From Ganoderma boninense (taxonomy: Eukaryota > Basidiomycota > Agaricomycetes > Polyporales > Polyporaceae): 64,000 bases of DNA. This document shows, piece after piece, positions 46,319 through 57,716 of the stretch. The translations under genes were made by a program, and so were the position numbers. The DNA lies in NCBI GenBank assembly GCA_002900995.3, contig CM035313.1:2728001-2792000 (forward strand), written 5' to 3'. Within the stretch, counting starts at the first letter, position 1. Each line of letters starts with the position of its first letter. Below the pieces are notes generated by a model. The model saw only the letters and a list, made by a program, of their open reading frames with translations, had not been told where the DNA came from and searched no databases.

Positions 46319-48439
46319 TCACAGGCTGTCCAAGAACGCAATGGCGTCGCTTCTCGACGTGCCGCCCTCTTCCCACTCTCCGTTGACGGCCTTCTTCAGG
46401 ACCTCGAGCCTCTCGCGTTTCTTCGCGCCGTCCTCCCCGAAGGCCTTCTGCAACACGCCCCGGATCTCAGCCTTGATGTCCTCAACCGTGCCCTTCGGAG
46501 TGTATCCTGTGCGGTATATCGGCTTGAGCCCGTCTCCTGTCCGGGTCTCGAACAGCTCGTAGCCGATCTGGAGCTGGTCCGCAATGTGCACGGCGTTCAG
46601 CGGCTGGTCGCCACCAAACGGCCAGACGATCCTGTTCAGATGACGTATGTCAGCCCGAAGATCTCCTCAGACAAGTGGATATGAAAAGCATACTGGGGAA
46701 CGCCAGCAGAGATGGCTTCAGTGACACCGTTGTGGCCGCCATGAGCGATAAACCATCCCGTGGCCTGAGCATGATGTCAGCCTGACGTGGTGCTCGTGAG
46801 CGCAGTCATAAGACACATACGGGATGATCGAGGATCAGTTGTTGAGGGGTCCATGGGGAGAGGATGCCTTTCCCATAGGCTTTGACCTTCTCCATGACCT
46901 CGTCTGGAATCTTCGCGGCGAAAGGCGAGGCGTGGCTCAGGATCTACGAGTCATCGTCAGAAGAAGGGAGAAGCCGGCTATGAGTATCTTGCTCACGAAG
47001 GGAATGTTGAGCTCAATGAGGACATCAAGAACGGCCCATACACTCTCGGAAGCGGATGGCCAAAAGAGCGAACCAAAAGAGATCTACGGATAGACAATCA
47101 TGAGGCGCGAAAGACTGCATCGTTAGAGATTATGGCTTACGTAGACCAGAGAGTTCTCTCCGGATGTTTTCAGAGTTGCGTCCAGGAACTCTTGGATCTC
47201 GCTCGCTTCCGCAGACTGCTTCTTCTCGTTCGCCACCGCTGTCGCCTTCGATGCGGATGGCAGAAGAGGACCGAAGGCGTACGCCGGACGGCCCTTCTCG
47301 GCGAACCAAGCTTTCGCTGCGGCGACGGCCTCGGGCTCGTATGAAGTCGGGGTGATCATCAATAGACCGTCGGAGGCTTCAAGGGTCCTAAAAACGATCT
47401 GAATGTGCTGTTAATGGCCTTTAAAAGAGCTTATACGCACACGTAGGCTTCCGAAAAGACTGTGTACATGTCATCGGGCATGGGCGGGAGCTAACGTGAT
47501 ACCGAATCAATATACAAATCACTGGTCCACATCGCAGCTGGCCACTCACAACTTGGGGGTGATATTCGTGATCATACATGGGCAACATCCCAGGGATCCG
47601 CACAACCTTTCCGGTCGGTGCGAAGATCAACTAAGTGGCTTAGTTCAATATGCCAGCCATACCGAGTAGAGTACTTTGTCTGTCCTGGGCATACCTCGTC
47701 TGCGACTTCCTTGAACGATCGTCCGGTACGACTAACTTCTTCGTCAATGACGAGACGAACATTGCCCTTTCCCCCCAGGTGCTCGGGCCCAAACAGGTGG
47801 AACATGGCGTAGGTCAATCCGGAGAACCAAGAGAAAATCTTTACGCTCTTGCCGCTCAGCGCCCTGATCCCCTTGAAGGACCCGATCGCGAAGAACTGAT
47901 CCAAACAGTTAGATCCAAAGGCATATGAGAATGAGAAGGAGAACGATGCTCACATCAAGAATGATAGCCTTGGGCGGGGGGAGGGGGGCGTGACGGACAC
48001 CGCTTTTGGTGCACACGAGCTCCTCGTTAGAAATGATTGACTTCCAGGCGATCTTAAAATATTCATCGCTCTCTGGCGAGAAGATGAACGGGACGGCCCC
48101 AATCGAAATCACCCTCAAGCTGACATCAGCTAAGGGAAAGTCGTCGATACCAAATGGGAACAAACCTGATGCGGGCCGCGAGCTCTTCTTCATCCGCATC
48201 GAAGCTACGGGCCAGCTCATTCTTGATTCGGTCATAAAAAGCATCTGTGGTCAAAATGGTCACCATAACGGGCCGAAGCCTGACGAGGCGTGCAACTAAA
48301 TTGGCGAGAGGGCGCGCGTGACCTACAAAGAGTTGCGTCAGTGCTACGCCAAGACTGGTGTCCAGAGGTGAAACCGGAACCGACACGCACCCCATCCCTG
48401 GTATGCATATCCAACGATATGGTCCTGATGAGTGGTCAT
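46319..48439 (-). CDS. UDP-glycosyltransferase (GT1 family), copy 2
   Basis: The closest paralog of copy 1, with the same intron layout and about the same length. The ATG at 48439 gives MTTHQDHIVGYAYQGWG, spliced to GHARPLANLVARLVRLRPV. The acceptor domain continues through ELARSFDADEEELAARIR and GLTYAMFHLFGPEHLGGKG. The UDP-binding signature is intact: LSPWTPQQLILDHPATGW, IAHGGHNGVTEAISAGVPQ and WPFGGDQPLNAVH. The ending GTSRSDAIAFLDSL matches GTSRKEAALFLDSL of copy 1. Predicted cytosolic enzyme with unknown acceptor. A TATA-like element lies about 66 bases upstream. The high similarity across exons points to a fairly recent tandem duplication, while introns differ more. Copy 2 shows no stop or frameshift. 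Confidence 0.9.
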
Positions 48440-49413
48440 CGTAGGTTCGATGTGTAGGGGGCTAAACTGCGAAGCTGGCGGCGAGCTCTAAACAGACGTC
48501 CCCTTAAATATAGACTTGAGCAGAGCCGACATCGATAGCCCGGGAATACATCTCGCTGGCGATTGTAAAGCAACCGCGTCTGCGGTCATTGTGCTGACAA
48601 TCAGAAAAGATTGTTCACAGTGGAGCATGCATTCGCACGGTTCACTGGGCAAAGGCCTGAAATGAATTCTATGGGAACGTTGAACGCATGCAATTTCGGC
48701 GGACCTTACACACCTTTTCTCACTGAACCCTTCCTGTGGACATTTAGTTCTTCCCATCACGTCATGGGGTCTTACGAACATGTCTGCGCACCCTCTGCCG
48801 TCGTAGACGTGGTCGCCCGGCATGCAGGTCGTTGATAGGGTAGAGCACGACGCTGCCAAATTCGAGGTGGAGGCAAGTGACTACGCACGGCGTCGGGCGA
48901 GATTACGCGATATCGATATCACTTGTGTCGGCACGGCTATGTCGGAGACACTCAGAAGGACGGTGGACCCGGGCCATCGACACCAGATCGAGGGCCGAGG
49001 CACTCGCTTGGAGACTACCAGTCGCGATGTCATGTTGTCGATGAGTCTATGGTTAGTTCGGTGTTGAGTTACAAAGAAAGCCATCTGGGAAGTACCGTCA
49101 CTAGGAGGCTGCAGCCACAGCAGTGTCTGGGGGCCGGATCCCACGTGCAGAGAGAGACACAGCCACAAACGCCCGGCGATCAACTCGGCGTCTCAACAGA
49201 ACCGTGTTGACCGCGACAGCGAGACAAGCAACCAGCAGAAACTGTGCAGTGACTCACAGCCGTCGCTCACCTTGCAGTAATACTCACAGTGAGTGCCACT
49301 CCACTCTGTGCGTCATACTATCTCCAATGCTTCCGGGCATTATAGCAACTCGTTTGATACTCCTCAGTCATTTACGCAGCGACCCAGCCCTGCCCCAAGT
49401 TCCCGTCACGATC
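48440..49413. other. Divergent promoter region: UGT copy 2 and F-box gene
   Basis: Holds the TATA-like box of UGT copy 2 at 48504 and the leader of the F-box gene. Open frames at 48488-49210 overlap on both strands and show no motif. Confidence 0.5.
48504..48512 (-). promoter_or_regulatory. TATA-like box of UGT copy 2
   Basis: On the minus strand this reads TATATTTAA, 66-73 bases upstream of the ATG at 48439. Confidence 0.4.
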
Positions 49414-51330
49414 ATGGATATTTTACAAGCCATCCCCCGCACCTCAGAGCTTTCAGCGCATCTTATACGTCTTCCGACCACGGATCGCGGAACTCTCGCC
49501 GGGTTCACGTCGATACAGGACATCCAGGCATGGACCAAAACCAAGGCAGACGAATACCGCCAATTTGCCCTCTCCCTCCTTACCATCCATAACCTCGCTG
49601 CACCCATCCACCGTCTTCCGACCGAGGTCCTGGCTCAGATATTAGAGTGCTGTTGGGTTGACAGGAAAAGTTTCCTCCTGCCCCACGTATGCCGCCTGTG
49701 GCGCTCGATCCTCCTCGGTAGAACCGCATTCTGGGCGGACGCTGTGACTGACTGCCAGTTCCACGGGAAAAGGAAGGTTCTGCAAGACGACTCGGAACTG
49801 CCCTTCATCAACGCCCTCCTCGCGCGTTCCACGCAGCATTCACGTATCGTCAAGCCAACCTTCTTCGGCTTCACCGAACCGATCGCCGAGTCTCTGACTC
49901 CGTACAAGAACAACCTGGCCTCTCTGCATGTCACGGTTGCTGAAGACGACCTCACGGAGTACCTGTGGCCTCTCCTTCACTGTGTATTGCCAAATCTGAA
50001 GGACTTAGCCATCCATATCATGACGCCGGTGTGGATGGGCTTTCGTATCGACGACCGAGCCCTGGATTGGGTCTTTGACCATGAATATGGCAGTGTATGG
50101 TCGGGATTGGGCACCTTGTCTCGAGAGACGCTCCCTCAGCTCTCTTGCCTCACTTGTCCCCCGAACATGCTGGATTGTTTCGGTGATGTAGCACTCAGTC
50201 AGTTGAAGGTGGAGTGGTGGGACGATCCTCTGTGCCGCCTTATGCTCCCATCGACCGATCTGGGCCCTTATGGTCTAGGGGGTTTCGACTTGAGGCCCTA
50301 TTGCGACAACTTGGAGACTCTAGAAATCAGGTCGTTGGACATCGAGTCTCCCCGACCTATCGAATTCCCGTCACTACGCTACCTCCACCTGTGGCACAGT
50401 ACCCGGCTCGGGCAGCGCATCTCTGATTTTCTTTCTTGGATGTCATTCCCCCAGACCACTTGCATCCACGTCAGCGACACCTTCAATGAAGACAAACCTT
50501 CAAATTTTCATAGACCGCTCCCGATGAGCAACCCGAACTTTCAAGCAGTGGTCGGTATAGTCGACCGCGTGGTCATACACCAGCCTCCATACCGCAAGGC
50601 AGCCAACGGATACCATATTCAATGCTTTGCCGGCGACGTAGAACGGCTTCGGATGGACGACTACAACGTCACCGCCCAGGGTCTCCTGGCGGTCTTCGGC
50701 TCAGGAAAAGCGCCCGTCACGCACCTCACGCTGTCTCCCGAATCTGGCAACCTAGTCGTCGACCTGCGCGCATTCCCGCGACTGCAGCATCTTGCCCTGA
50801 GTGGCAGGGACATGGAGACCGTGCTCTCCATGCTCGACTCACCATCCCTCTGCCCCTCCCTCTTCCAGCTGGCTATCACCTTTGGATTTGCTATGGGCCC
50901 GATCCCCGATGCAGGGCAAGCGACGTCTTCCCACCCGGGGGGACACGATGTGGGTGCGGACGTGGGCGTACTAGTGGACACGATGTTCCGGCAGAAATGC
51001 GCGGCCCTCCAAACAGTCCTCGCCCAGCGCGTCTCCGACGGATGCCACAGTCGCCTCACCTCCCTTGTTCTCTGTCTTCGCCCTACCAGCGCATCGGTGC
51101 CCACGATGTCGGAGGGCGACCCTGACTCTAGCGACTCTGACTCTGGCTCTAGCCATCCTGCGGAATGCCTGTCGCAGACCGGCGCTCCTGCGGAGTCCGA
51201 CACCACGGTGTGGCCGAGCCACGCTGTGAGGCAGTCGGTTATGCAGACTCTCCGGGAGCTTGTGGACGGCGCTGTCGTCCTGAAGCTCGTTGATCGCACC
51301 GGGGCGGAGATCGCTGTCGACGAAGTGTGA
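49414..51330 (+). CDS. F-box protein, mushroom-type, single exon
   Basis: A single uninterrupted frame of 638 aa from ATG 49414 (MDILQAIPRTSELSAHLIRL). An in-frame ATG at 49327 would add 29 residues, and the frame stays open further upstream without ATG support. Residues about 65-115 hold an F-box: APIHRLPTEVLAQILECCWV, then LPHVCRLWRSILLGRTAFWA, the L-P-x-E-[VL]-L opening and C-[RK]-x-W core typical of Skp1-binding F-boxes. The rest is a long leucine-rich, irregular repeat-like region, as in many agaricomycete F-box proteins. It ends in an acidic Ser/Asp stretch (EGDPDSSDSDSGSS). Presumed SCF ubiquitin-ligase substrate receptor with unknown target. It sits on the opposite strand inside the UGT array, and being intronless it stands out among its neighbours. 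Confidence 0.82.
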   Translation: MDILQAIPRTSELSAHLIRLPTTDRGTLAGFTSIQDIQAWTKTKADEYRQFALSLLTIHNLAAPIHRLPTEVLAQILECCWVDRKSFLLPHVCRLWRSILLGRTAFWADAVTDCQFHGKRKVLQDDSELPFINALLARSTQHSRIVKPTFFGFTEPIAESLTPYKNNLASLHVTVAEDDLTEYLWPLLHCVLPNLKDLAIHIMTPVWMGFRIDDRALDWVFDHEYGSVWSGLGTLSRETLPQLSCLTCPPNMLDCFGDVALSQLKVEWWDDPLCRLMLPSTDLGPYGLGGFDLRPYCDNLETLEIRSLDIESPRPIEFPSLRYLHLWHSTRLGQRISDFLSWMSFPQTTCIHVSDTFNEDKPSNFHRPLPMSNPNFQAVVGIVDRVVIHQPPYRKAANGYHIQCFAGDVERLRMDDYNVTAQGLLAVFGSGKAPVTHLTLSPESGNLVVDLRAFPRLQHLALSGRDMETVLSMLDSPSLCPSLFQLAITFGFAMGPIPDAGQATSSHPGGHDVGADVGVLVDTMFRQKCAALQTVLAQRVSDGCHSRLTSLVLCLRPTSASVPTMSEGDPDSSDSDSGSSHPAECLSQTGAPAESDTTVWPSHAVRQSVMQTLRELVDGAVVLKLVDRTGAEIAVDEV

Positions 51331-51667
51331 TTCCCGGGCTTGGTACAGCACCTCTAGCCCTGTAACGTGGTCCTATTATGCAAGTAGTTCGGCGACGGAA
51401 TTCGGCGCAGTGCTACGATATCCCGACGCCCCGCGCGAGCAAATTTCGCTTACCAGAAGCGTGTACGCCGTGATCCTTGTGTCGGCGGTATGACGATGGC
51501 AGCCTTTCCCGTCGCGCGACCGCCGAAGCACGCGTTCCCATTCAATCCTACGAAGTTTATGTAAGTGTACGTGTACATATCCCCATTCGAGCGTCCACAC
51601 ATATCCGGCATTCGTTATTCGATCTTCGCTATCGATAACCCATCCCACGGGCCACACACACCCCGCT
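51331..51667. other. Convergent 3' spacer, F-box gene / UGT copy 3
   Basis: Between the converging ends of the F-box gene (+) and UGT copy 3 (-). Nothing recognisable is seen. Confidence 0.6.
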
Positions 51668-53837
51668 TCACAGGCTGTCCAGGAACGCGATGACGTCCCG
51701 CCGCGACGCGCCGCCCTCCGCCCACTCACTGTTCACCGCCCTCCTCATCTCCGCGAGCTTTGCGCGCTTACGTGCGCCGTCGTCCCCGAACGCGTTCTGC
51801 AGGACGTCGCGGACCTCCGCCCGGATCGCGTCGACGGTGCCCAGCGGCGTGCGCCCCGTGCGGTAGATGGGTTTGAGCCCGTGCCCGCTGCGCACCTCGA
51901 TCAGCTCGTAGCCGAGGTCCAGGACCTCTGCGCTGTGCACAGCGCTCGCCGGCTGGTCCCCGCCGAACGGCCAGAATATTCTGCAGGGAAGGCAGAGAAG
52001 GGCAAGGTGTTATCAGCACTTCTGTAGTCGAGGGGAGTCGGTGGGCTGGGGGAGACGAAATAAGACACATACTGAGGTACCCCGGCAGAGATAGACTCGA
52101 TGACGCTGTTGTGACCGCCGTGGGTCAGGAACCAGCCCATGGCCTGCGAGGTCAGTCCTAGTCAGCGTCCATGCGCGACTGATTTGGATAGTGGCGCGAA
52201 AGGACGCACAGGGTGGTCGAGGATAAGCTGTTGTGGAGTCCACGGGGCGAGTAAACCCTTTCCGTACGCTTTCACCTTCTCCTTCACATCATCAGGGATG
52301 GCCGCAAAGGGCGAAGCGTGGCTCAGGATCTGGTGGCGATGTTTTTAGTTATACGGACTTGTGTTGATAGATCGACGGACGTACGAAGGGGATGTTGAGC
52401 TCCATCACGACGTCCAGAACAGCCCACATGTTCTGGGGTTTCGTGACCGGCCAGAAGACAGTGCCTAACGAGATCTAACAAGACGACCGTGTTCAGAACG
52501 TACGAGCGATAGACTGGGTCCTGGCACGTACGTAGAGCAGGGATTTCGGGCCAGAACCCTCGAGAGTCGCATCGAGGAACTGCTCGATCTCACTCGATCC
52601 GCCGATGTGCTTTCTCTCGTGTGCCTGCGCGGTCTCCTTGGAAGTGGCAGGCAGTAACGGTCCGCAGACGTGAACATGACGGCCGGTTTCACCGAACCAT
52701 GACCTCATCGCCGCGACTGCCGTCGGTTCGTAGCATTCGGGGGTCACGACAAGCATACCGTCCATCCCCTGTAGGGTCCTGTTTAAGCATGGTGAGTACG
52801 GTGGCGAAGAGAGACGTGGAGAAAACAAGTTCACTCATAGACCCTGGGGAACACCGAGTAACCGATCTCTTCGGGGAGAGGGAACTAGGCGATTGGCAAA
52901 GTGTTAGATGTAACCCACCGCTCGCGAGATAAAATATTCCTTACGTCCTGAGGCAGATACTCATGGTCATACATGGGAGGCATGGCGGGCACGCGGACCA
53001 CCTTGCCCTTCGGCTGGAACGCGATCTATACAGGTAAAACGTGAGCGCCAAGACATGGGGTGCGACGGGCGAACTACAGACCTCGAGCGCGACCTCCATG
53101 TACGACCGCCCTGATCGTTGTGCTTCCTCCTCGGCCTTAACGCGGAAGTTGCCCCGGCCGCCGATGCTCTCGGGGCCAAACATGTGGAACATCGCAGCGG
53201 CCAAACCGGACTCCCAGGCATAGACTTTGACGGTGTGGCCACAGAGCTCCCGGATGTAATTGAAAGGCTCGATTGCGAAGAACTGTTTGGAAATCGTCAG
53301 TAAGCGCACATGCGGCGGGACAGGCACTCCATTAACGGAATCACGTACGTCCAGGACCACGGCCTGGGGCTTAGTGAGCGGCGGAAAACTGGCGGCGGAT
53401 CTCGGGCAGACGACCTCTTCTTCAGAGACGAGTGCCTTGAAGAGCTTCTTGAACGCCTCATCGCCATCCCCCAGGCTCAAGAATGCGACGTCCCCGATGG
53501 ATAAGACTCTGTGCGAAGGATTTAGCGTTAGGGCATGAATTTGTCGATTGACACTATGCTTCGAACCTGATACGTTGCGAGTGCTCTTCCTCGCCCGTCT
53601 CGAAGTGCCGAGCCAGTTCGTTATTGACACGATCGTAGAACGCGTTTGTAGTTATGAATGTCACGTCAACGGGACGCAGCTTCACCATATGAGCCGCCAG
53701 GGCAATAAGAGGGCGGGTGTGACCTGTCGACAGACGTCAGCATGGACTGGCATAGCGGCACGATTGAGAGAGACGAGATACATACCCCAGGCCTGGTATG
53801 CAAAGCCGACGATATGCTTGTTCTGGGGAGTGCTCAT
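51668..53837 (-). CDS. UDP-glycosyltransferase (GT1 family), copy 3
   Basis: Third and most diverged member of the array. The ATG at 53837 gives MSTPQNKHIVGFAYQAWG, spliced to GHTRPLIALAAHMVKLRPV. Exons then run through NELARHFETGEEEHSQRIR, FHMFGPESIGGRGNFRV and PEEIGYSVFPRVYE-TLQGMD. The UDP-binding region is complete: LAPWTPQQLILDHPAMGW, LTHGGHNSVIESISAGVPQ, WPFGGDQPASAVH, ending GASRRDVIAFLDSL. Length (about 520 aa) and intron positions match copies 1 and 2, so all three descend from one gene. Changes cluster in the N-terminal half, which in GT1 enzymes shapes the acceptor pocket, so acceptor choice may differ. A good TATA box lies 80 bases upstream. No signal peptide or membrane anchor. 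Confidence 0.9.
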
Positions 53838-55892
53838 GGTGTGGCGGGTAGGGAATTGCTGTACGAAGTCAGAAATATGGACTCGGATGGATGTTGGAAG
53901 TTCTGACGATAGGTCCTTATATACGTGGACTCCTGCGTAATTGCAAACGTTGGTTATTATTGAAGTCTTCTCCAAAATTTGAAGGCGCCGTCCTGAAACA
54001 AACTGGCTATGCATGCTCCTTCGCAATCGCGGGAACCTACACCCTCATCATGATCAGTGGTAGCCCGAGATGGCCCAAGACGGGCTCCATGAACGTTGTC
54101 CAAACTCCGGTCCGTGACAAGTGATACGGACGTTTGGAATTGCTTTGGACAAGGTTTTGAAATTGGGATTGAGTTGACATCTGTCGACAGATGGAACTCG
54201 AGAAAAACCGGGATGACCACTCCGCGGCAGATGCATGCTGAGCTAGGGCCTGCTACTAGCTAGCCCAGGGCACGCGTACGTAGTATGCCATCCGCCGACG
54301 ACAGTGACGACGCACGGCAATGTCACAAGCCAGTTTGAGTTCCCATCGGAAGTCGGGTATGTTGCCCTATGTTGCCACGTTGAACTTGTTCAATGGAGGA
54401 CTGTCATGATTCAGATATGGGCACAACAAGGATCAACTGTGGGGTCATGAGGCCAAACATACCCAGATCGTTGCGAACAGATGCAGCAAGAGAGCGCCCG
54501 AGACGCCCGCGACACTGCCACTGCCTCCAGATCTCATTCCACTGCCCAGTCAGGCCCCCAGCCACCGCTCCGACCGCAGTACTTACTGTTGCAGTCTGAG
54601 GCTCCAGCCCGCCATGACTATCCTCGAACGCGCTGGGCAAGGATAAAGCTCTAGATTGTGTTAGATTCTTGTATTTGAAAAGAGCTACAGATGTATCCAA
54701 CATCATTGGACGAGAAAGAAATTGAAAAAAGCACACATACAGAAACCTCTTCGATGCTGCACGAACTTTTGGCGTGCACTGTCCACATCATCGGGATCTC
54801 GAAATGGACGTATAGCATTCATCCATTCTAGCCTCTTGAAGAGATATCGAATATGTCATGATGATGATACATCAGGAGGTGAGATAGGTTCCACGCTAGT
54901 ACCTATCCGTCATGTTGAACGCCGGAGGCCCGGCCAGGAGCCCACTATGGCGGACAAAGGTGTCCGGGTCGTACTCGCACAGGTTAGTTTTCCCGGCCTT
55001 TGTTCACCGAATCGTCGTCTTATTCGTGTCGACGGTCACCTGCGCCAGTGCCTTGCAGAGGATGAAGAACTTGAATGGGAGCTGTCTCGTACCTACCCAT
55101 CTTAACTTGCACTCCGGTGGTGGAGTGTGAGTAAACCACCGGAGAGCGAGTTAAAAACGGCAGCTTTTCGACGTTCCTGGGCTATGATAGGTTCAGCTCT
55201 TTCGTCCCCAGCAATGGACGCACCATGACCGTCGTCTTCACGGTCATTGTGACCTTCATATACATGCTTATAAGACTTCAAGGTGGGAAGAGACGCCAAG
55301 GAGACGCATTTTGACGTTGCAGCCCTCCCCCGCCATGTCGACTCGACCGCGGCCACCAAGTCTCTTTGGCAGTGCAGCTTCTTGACTAGGAAAACGAGGC
55401 TCATCTTACCTGAACGTTTTAGTAGGAGCCGTTGTACTGGAAGGCCGGCGAAGCTGGAACGGGATGCCTGGGTCTTGAGGCTTTGTTCGAGGACCTACGT
55501 AGATCGGACCATTCAATTCCACTTTACTGTTGAATGACAACTATAGGGTGATTGATTTAAATGATGGGCCTATGAAAATGGGAAATTTGAGGCACCGGAC
55601 GATCACGCACTACACTTGTATGTAGTCCGCTGGACTTGCTTGGCTGAGCAGAAGACGTACTAAGGACTTGAGACTGAGGGGATCGGACGAACTGATCCTC
55701 GGGCCACTGACCAATAAAAGAGGAACAAATGTTTGAGCGCTTGGGAGATGCCGGGCGCCAGCGGCGAGGTTGCGTGAACTCTTCGGCCAGACGCTTGCAC
55801 TCTCCACTCGACCTCTTCCCACCACCTCTCCCTCTCATCTCCAACGTCGGACGACCGGAATACAAACACAGCGAAGACGGCGCATTGATTTC
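53838..55892. other. Gene-poor 2 kb region
   Basis: The start holds the UGT copy 3 promoter and the end precedes the LETM1 gene. Between them I see only short frames. A tiny spliceable frame near 54949-55130 (MADKGVRVVLAQ then a 105-bp intron) is not convincing. No repeat was noticed. Confidence 0.5.
53916..53923 (-). promoter_or_regulatory. TATA box of UGT copy 3
   Basis: On the minus strand this reads TATATAAG, about 80 bases upstream of the ATG at 53837, a typical spacing for TATA-driven fungal genes. Confidence 0.5.
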
Positions 55893-57465
55893 ATGTTAGC
55901 TTCGCTGAGGAATGGGTTGGCGGACGGGTGAGTGTCGTCCTCTCGCAAAACGTCGGATCGGCGGCTCAGCCAGCCGTTCGCGCCCTCTCCTTTGCCCAGT
56001 CTTTCGGTGACAAGGCACAATCGCTCAGTAGCGACAGTACGTTTTCGTTCTCGCCATGTACACCTATCTGCGCGCATAGCAGATGGGGCTGCATGGCGAG
56101 TCTCGGGCGGCTCCTTAGCCGTGTACTCCCGTGGCTCGCGTTTTGTGTCTACCATTCCCCCACCTCCCACGAGCTCGGTCGCGAAGGATGCGCCGCCTCC
56201 GGTGCCCAATGCCTCGCTGCGGAAACATAAGGTCGATCTACGACCGGCTCCCGTCAAGCCGCCGAAGACGTCCTCGGAGCCCGCACCCTCCTCGAACGCC
56301 AGCGAACGCGCCGCCTCGCCGGCTTCCGTGTCGGAAAGCACGTCCGCGCCCTCCGGAGAGCCCGAGCTGCACCATGACACAATACCTACCCATCCCGACC
56401 ATTCCGTCTTTCAAACGGCGAAAGAGGACTACTACGACGCATCGAAGCACGGCATCCTCAAGCCCCCGCCGGAAGACGCGTCATGGGCAGGCCGACTATT
56501 CCACCAAGCGAAGGAGCTCTTCGTGCGTAGCATATACTCTCTTTTTCGAACTCCGATGAACACTTGCTGCAGAAATTCTACTGGAACGGCATCAAGCTCA
56601 TCAACGTGAACCGGAAGCATGTCAGCGCAATCCAGGCGCGCGCAAGCGGCGGAGGAAAGCCCTTGACACGGTGGGAGACGCGGTTCATAGCGAATTACAA
56701 GCAGGACGCCCTCAAGTGAGTCACTTTTGTGTTCATGCGCGGAAGCTTAGGCTCCGCGGTCCCGAGAAGGCAGCCTGACTTTCTCGCAGGCTCATACCTT
56801 TCGTCTTGATTATCATCATCGCCGAGGAGGCTATCCCCTTGGTCGTCATCTACGCGCCTTTCCTTCTCCCCTCAACATGTCTCCTGCCTTCGCAGAGAGA
56901 GCGGATAGAGAAGAAGCGGCGCGAGAAGCAGTCCACCTTTGCCCTTAGCATGAAGTCGGTCTTCCGGGATGTCTATCAGCGCACTACCGAGCAGCCGGAG
57001 CTCTCCGTTGAGAAGCTCCTCGACCGCACCGCCGTCATATCGTACTCTGGGTGCGTTCCGTCAAATGCTTGATTGTACATACATCCTGATGAAGGGCCGT
57101 AGAATGTTCTCCTTGTCGACGTTCGGAATTCCTTCCATGCGCATGCGTCGCATCAAGAAGCACCTGGCAGGCGTTGCTGCCGACGATGCGCTCCTCATCC
57201 GGGAGAACTTTGGCGGGCGGCTGACCGCACATGAGCTCCGCGAAGCACTCGAGGAGCGAGGCATGTACGTGCACCTCCATTCCGGGCCTCTTCATACTGC
57301 TCACGTCTGTATTGCAGCGTTACTGGCAAGCTCTCTCCTCATGCGATGCGCGAAAGACTCCGTTGGTGGCTGGCAGAGGTTAACCAGACCGACGGCGATG
57401 CCGCCCTTAAACGCGTGCAGCTCATCGCCGCCAATGCCATCGGGAAGCACAACGCGTCGGCCTGA
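55893..57465 (+). CDS. Mitochondrial LETM1-domain protein (Mdm38/LETM1-like)
   Basis: Inner-membrane LETM1-family protein, linked to K+/H+ exchange and mitochondrial ribosome association in yeast Mdm38. Six exons, 55893-55927, 55970-56522, 56573-56715, 56790-57050, 57103-57264 and 57318-57465, give 433 aa. The ATG at 55893 opens a long Arg/Ser-rich presequence without acids (HNRSVATVRFRSRHVHLSAR), as expected for mitochondrial import. A Pro/Ser-rich linker follows. The LETM1 domain starts near KFYWNGIKLINVN and includes ETRFIANYKQDALKLIPF, then a membrane segment (VLIIIIAEEAIPLVVIYAPF) and LLPSTCLLPSQ. Later motifs are RENFGGRLTAHELREALEER and the amphipathic C-terminus. There are no EF hands. 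The first intron (42 nt) is inferred from frame; the others are well supported. Confidence 0.88.
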
Positions 57466-57716
57466 ATATCTGAGTATTCATCTCCATAGAGTAACGACGA
57501 CGCGCTGCGTCGGCACAGCACAGCACTACAGTAGTATCGCATATAGTGGGTAATGGCCATGTATTCACAACTCAACACGTACATTCTTTATTGGAACCTG
57601 TTTCTACAGATCGACGCTCCGCTACAAGTGGCTGGCTACCGATACATCAGGTCTTCTACTATCTGCTACAGGTATAGTGCATGCATGTTCGCATCATGGT
57701 GGTGCGGGATTCGAGG
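57466..57716. other. Convergent 3' spacer, LETM1 / SKI3
   Basis: A 251-base spacer with an AATAAA signal on the minus strand at 57587-57592, probably for SKI3. Confidence 0.6.
57587..57592 (-). terminator. Poly(A) signal, probably for SKI3
   Basis: AATAAA on the minus strand, about 125 bases past the SKI3 stop codon, in the convergent spacer. Confidence 0.4.

Noticed and set aside
43239..53837. Secondary-metabolite gene cluster built around the glycosyltransferases
   Set aside because: No polyketide synthase, peptide synthetase, terpene cyclase, P450 or transporter lies nearby; the flanks are MED12 and LETM1.
54949..55130. Tiny spliceable frame starting MADKGVRVVLAQ
   Set aside because: It would encode only about 35 residues with no homology signal; the splice sites can arise by chance.
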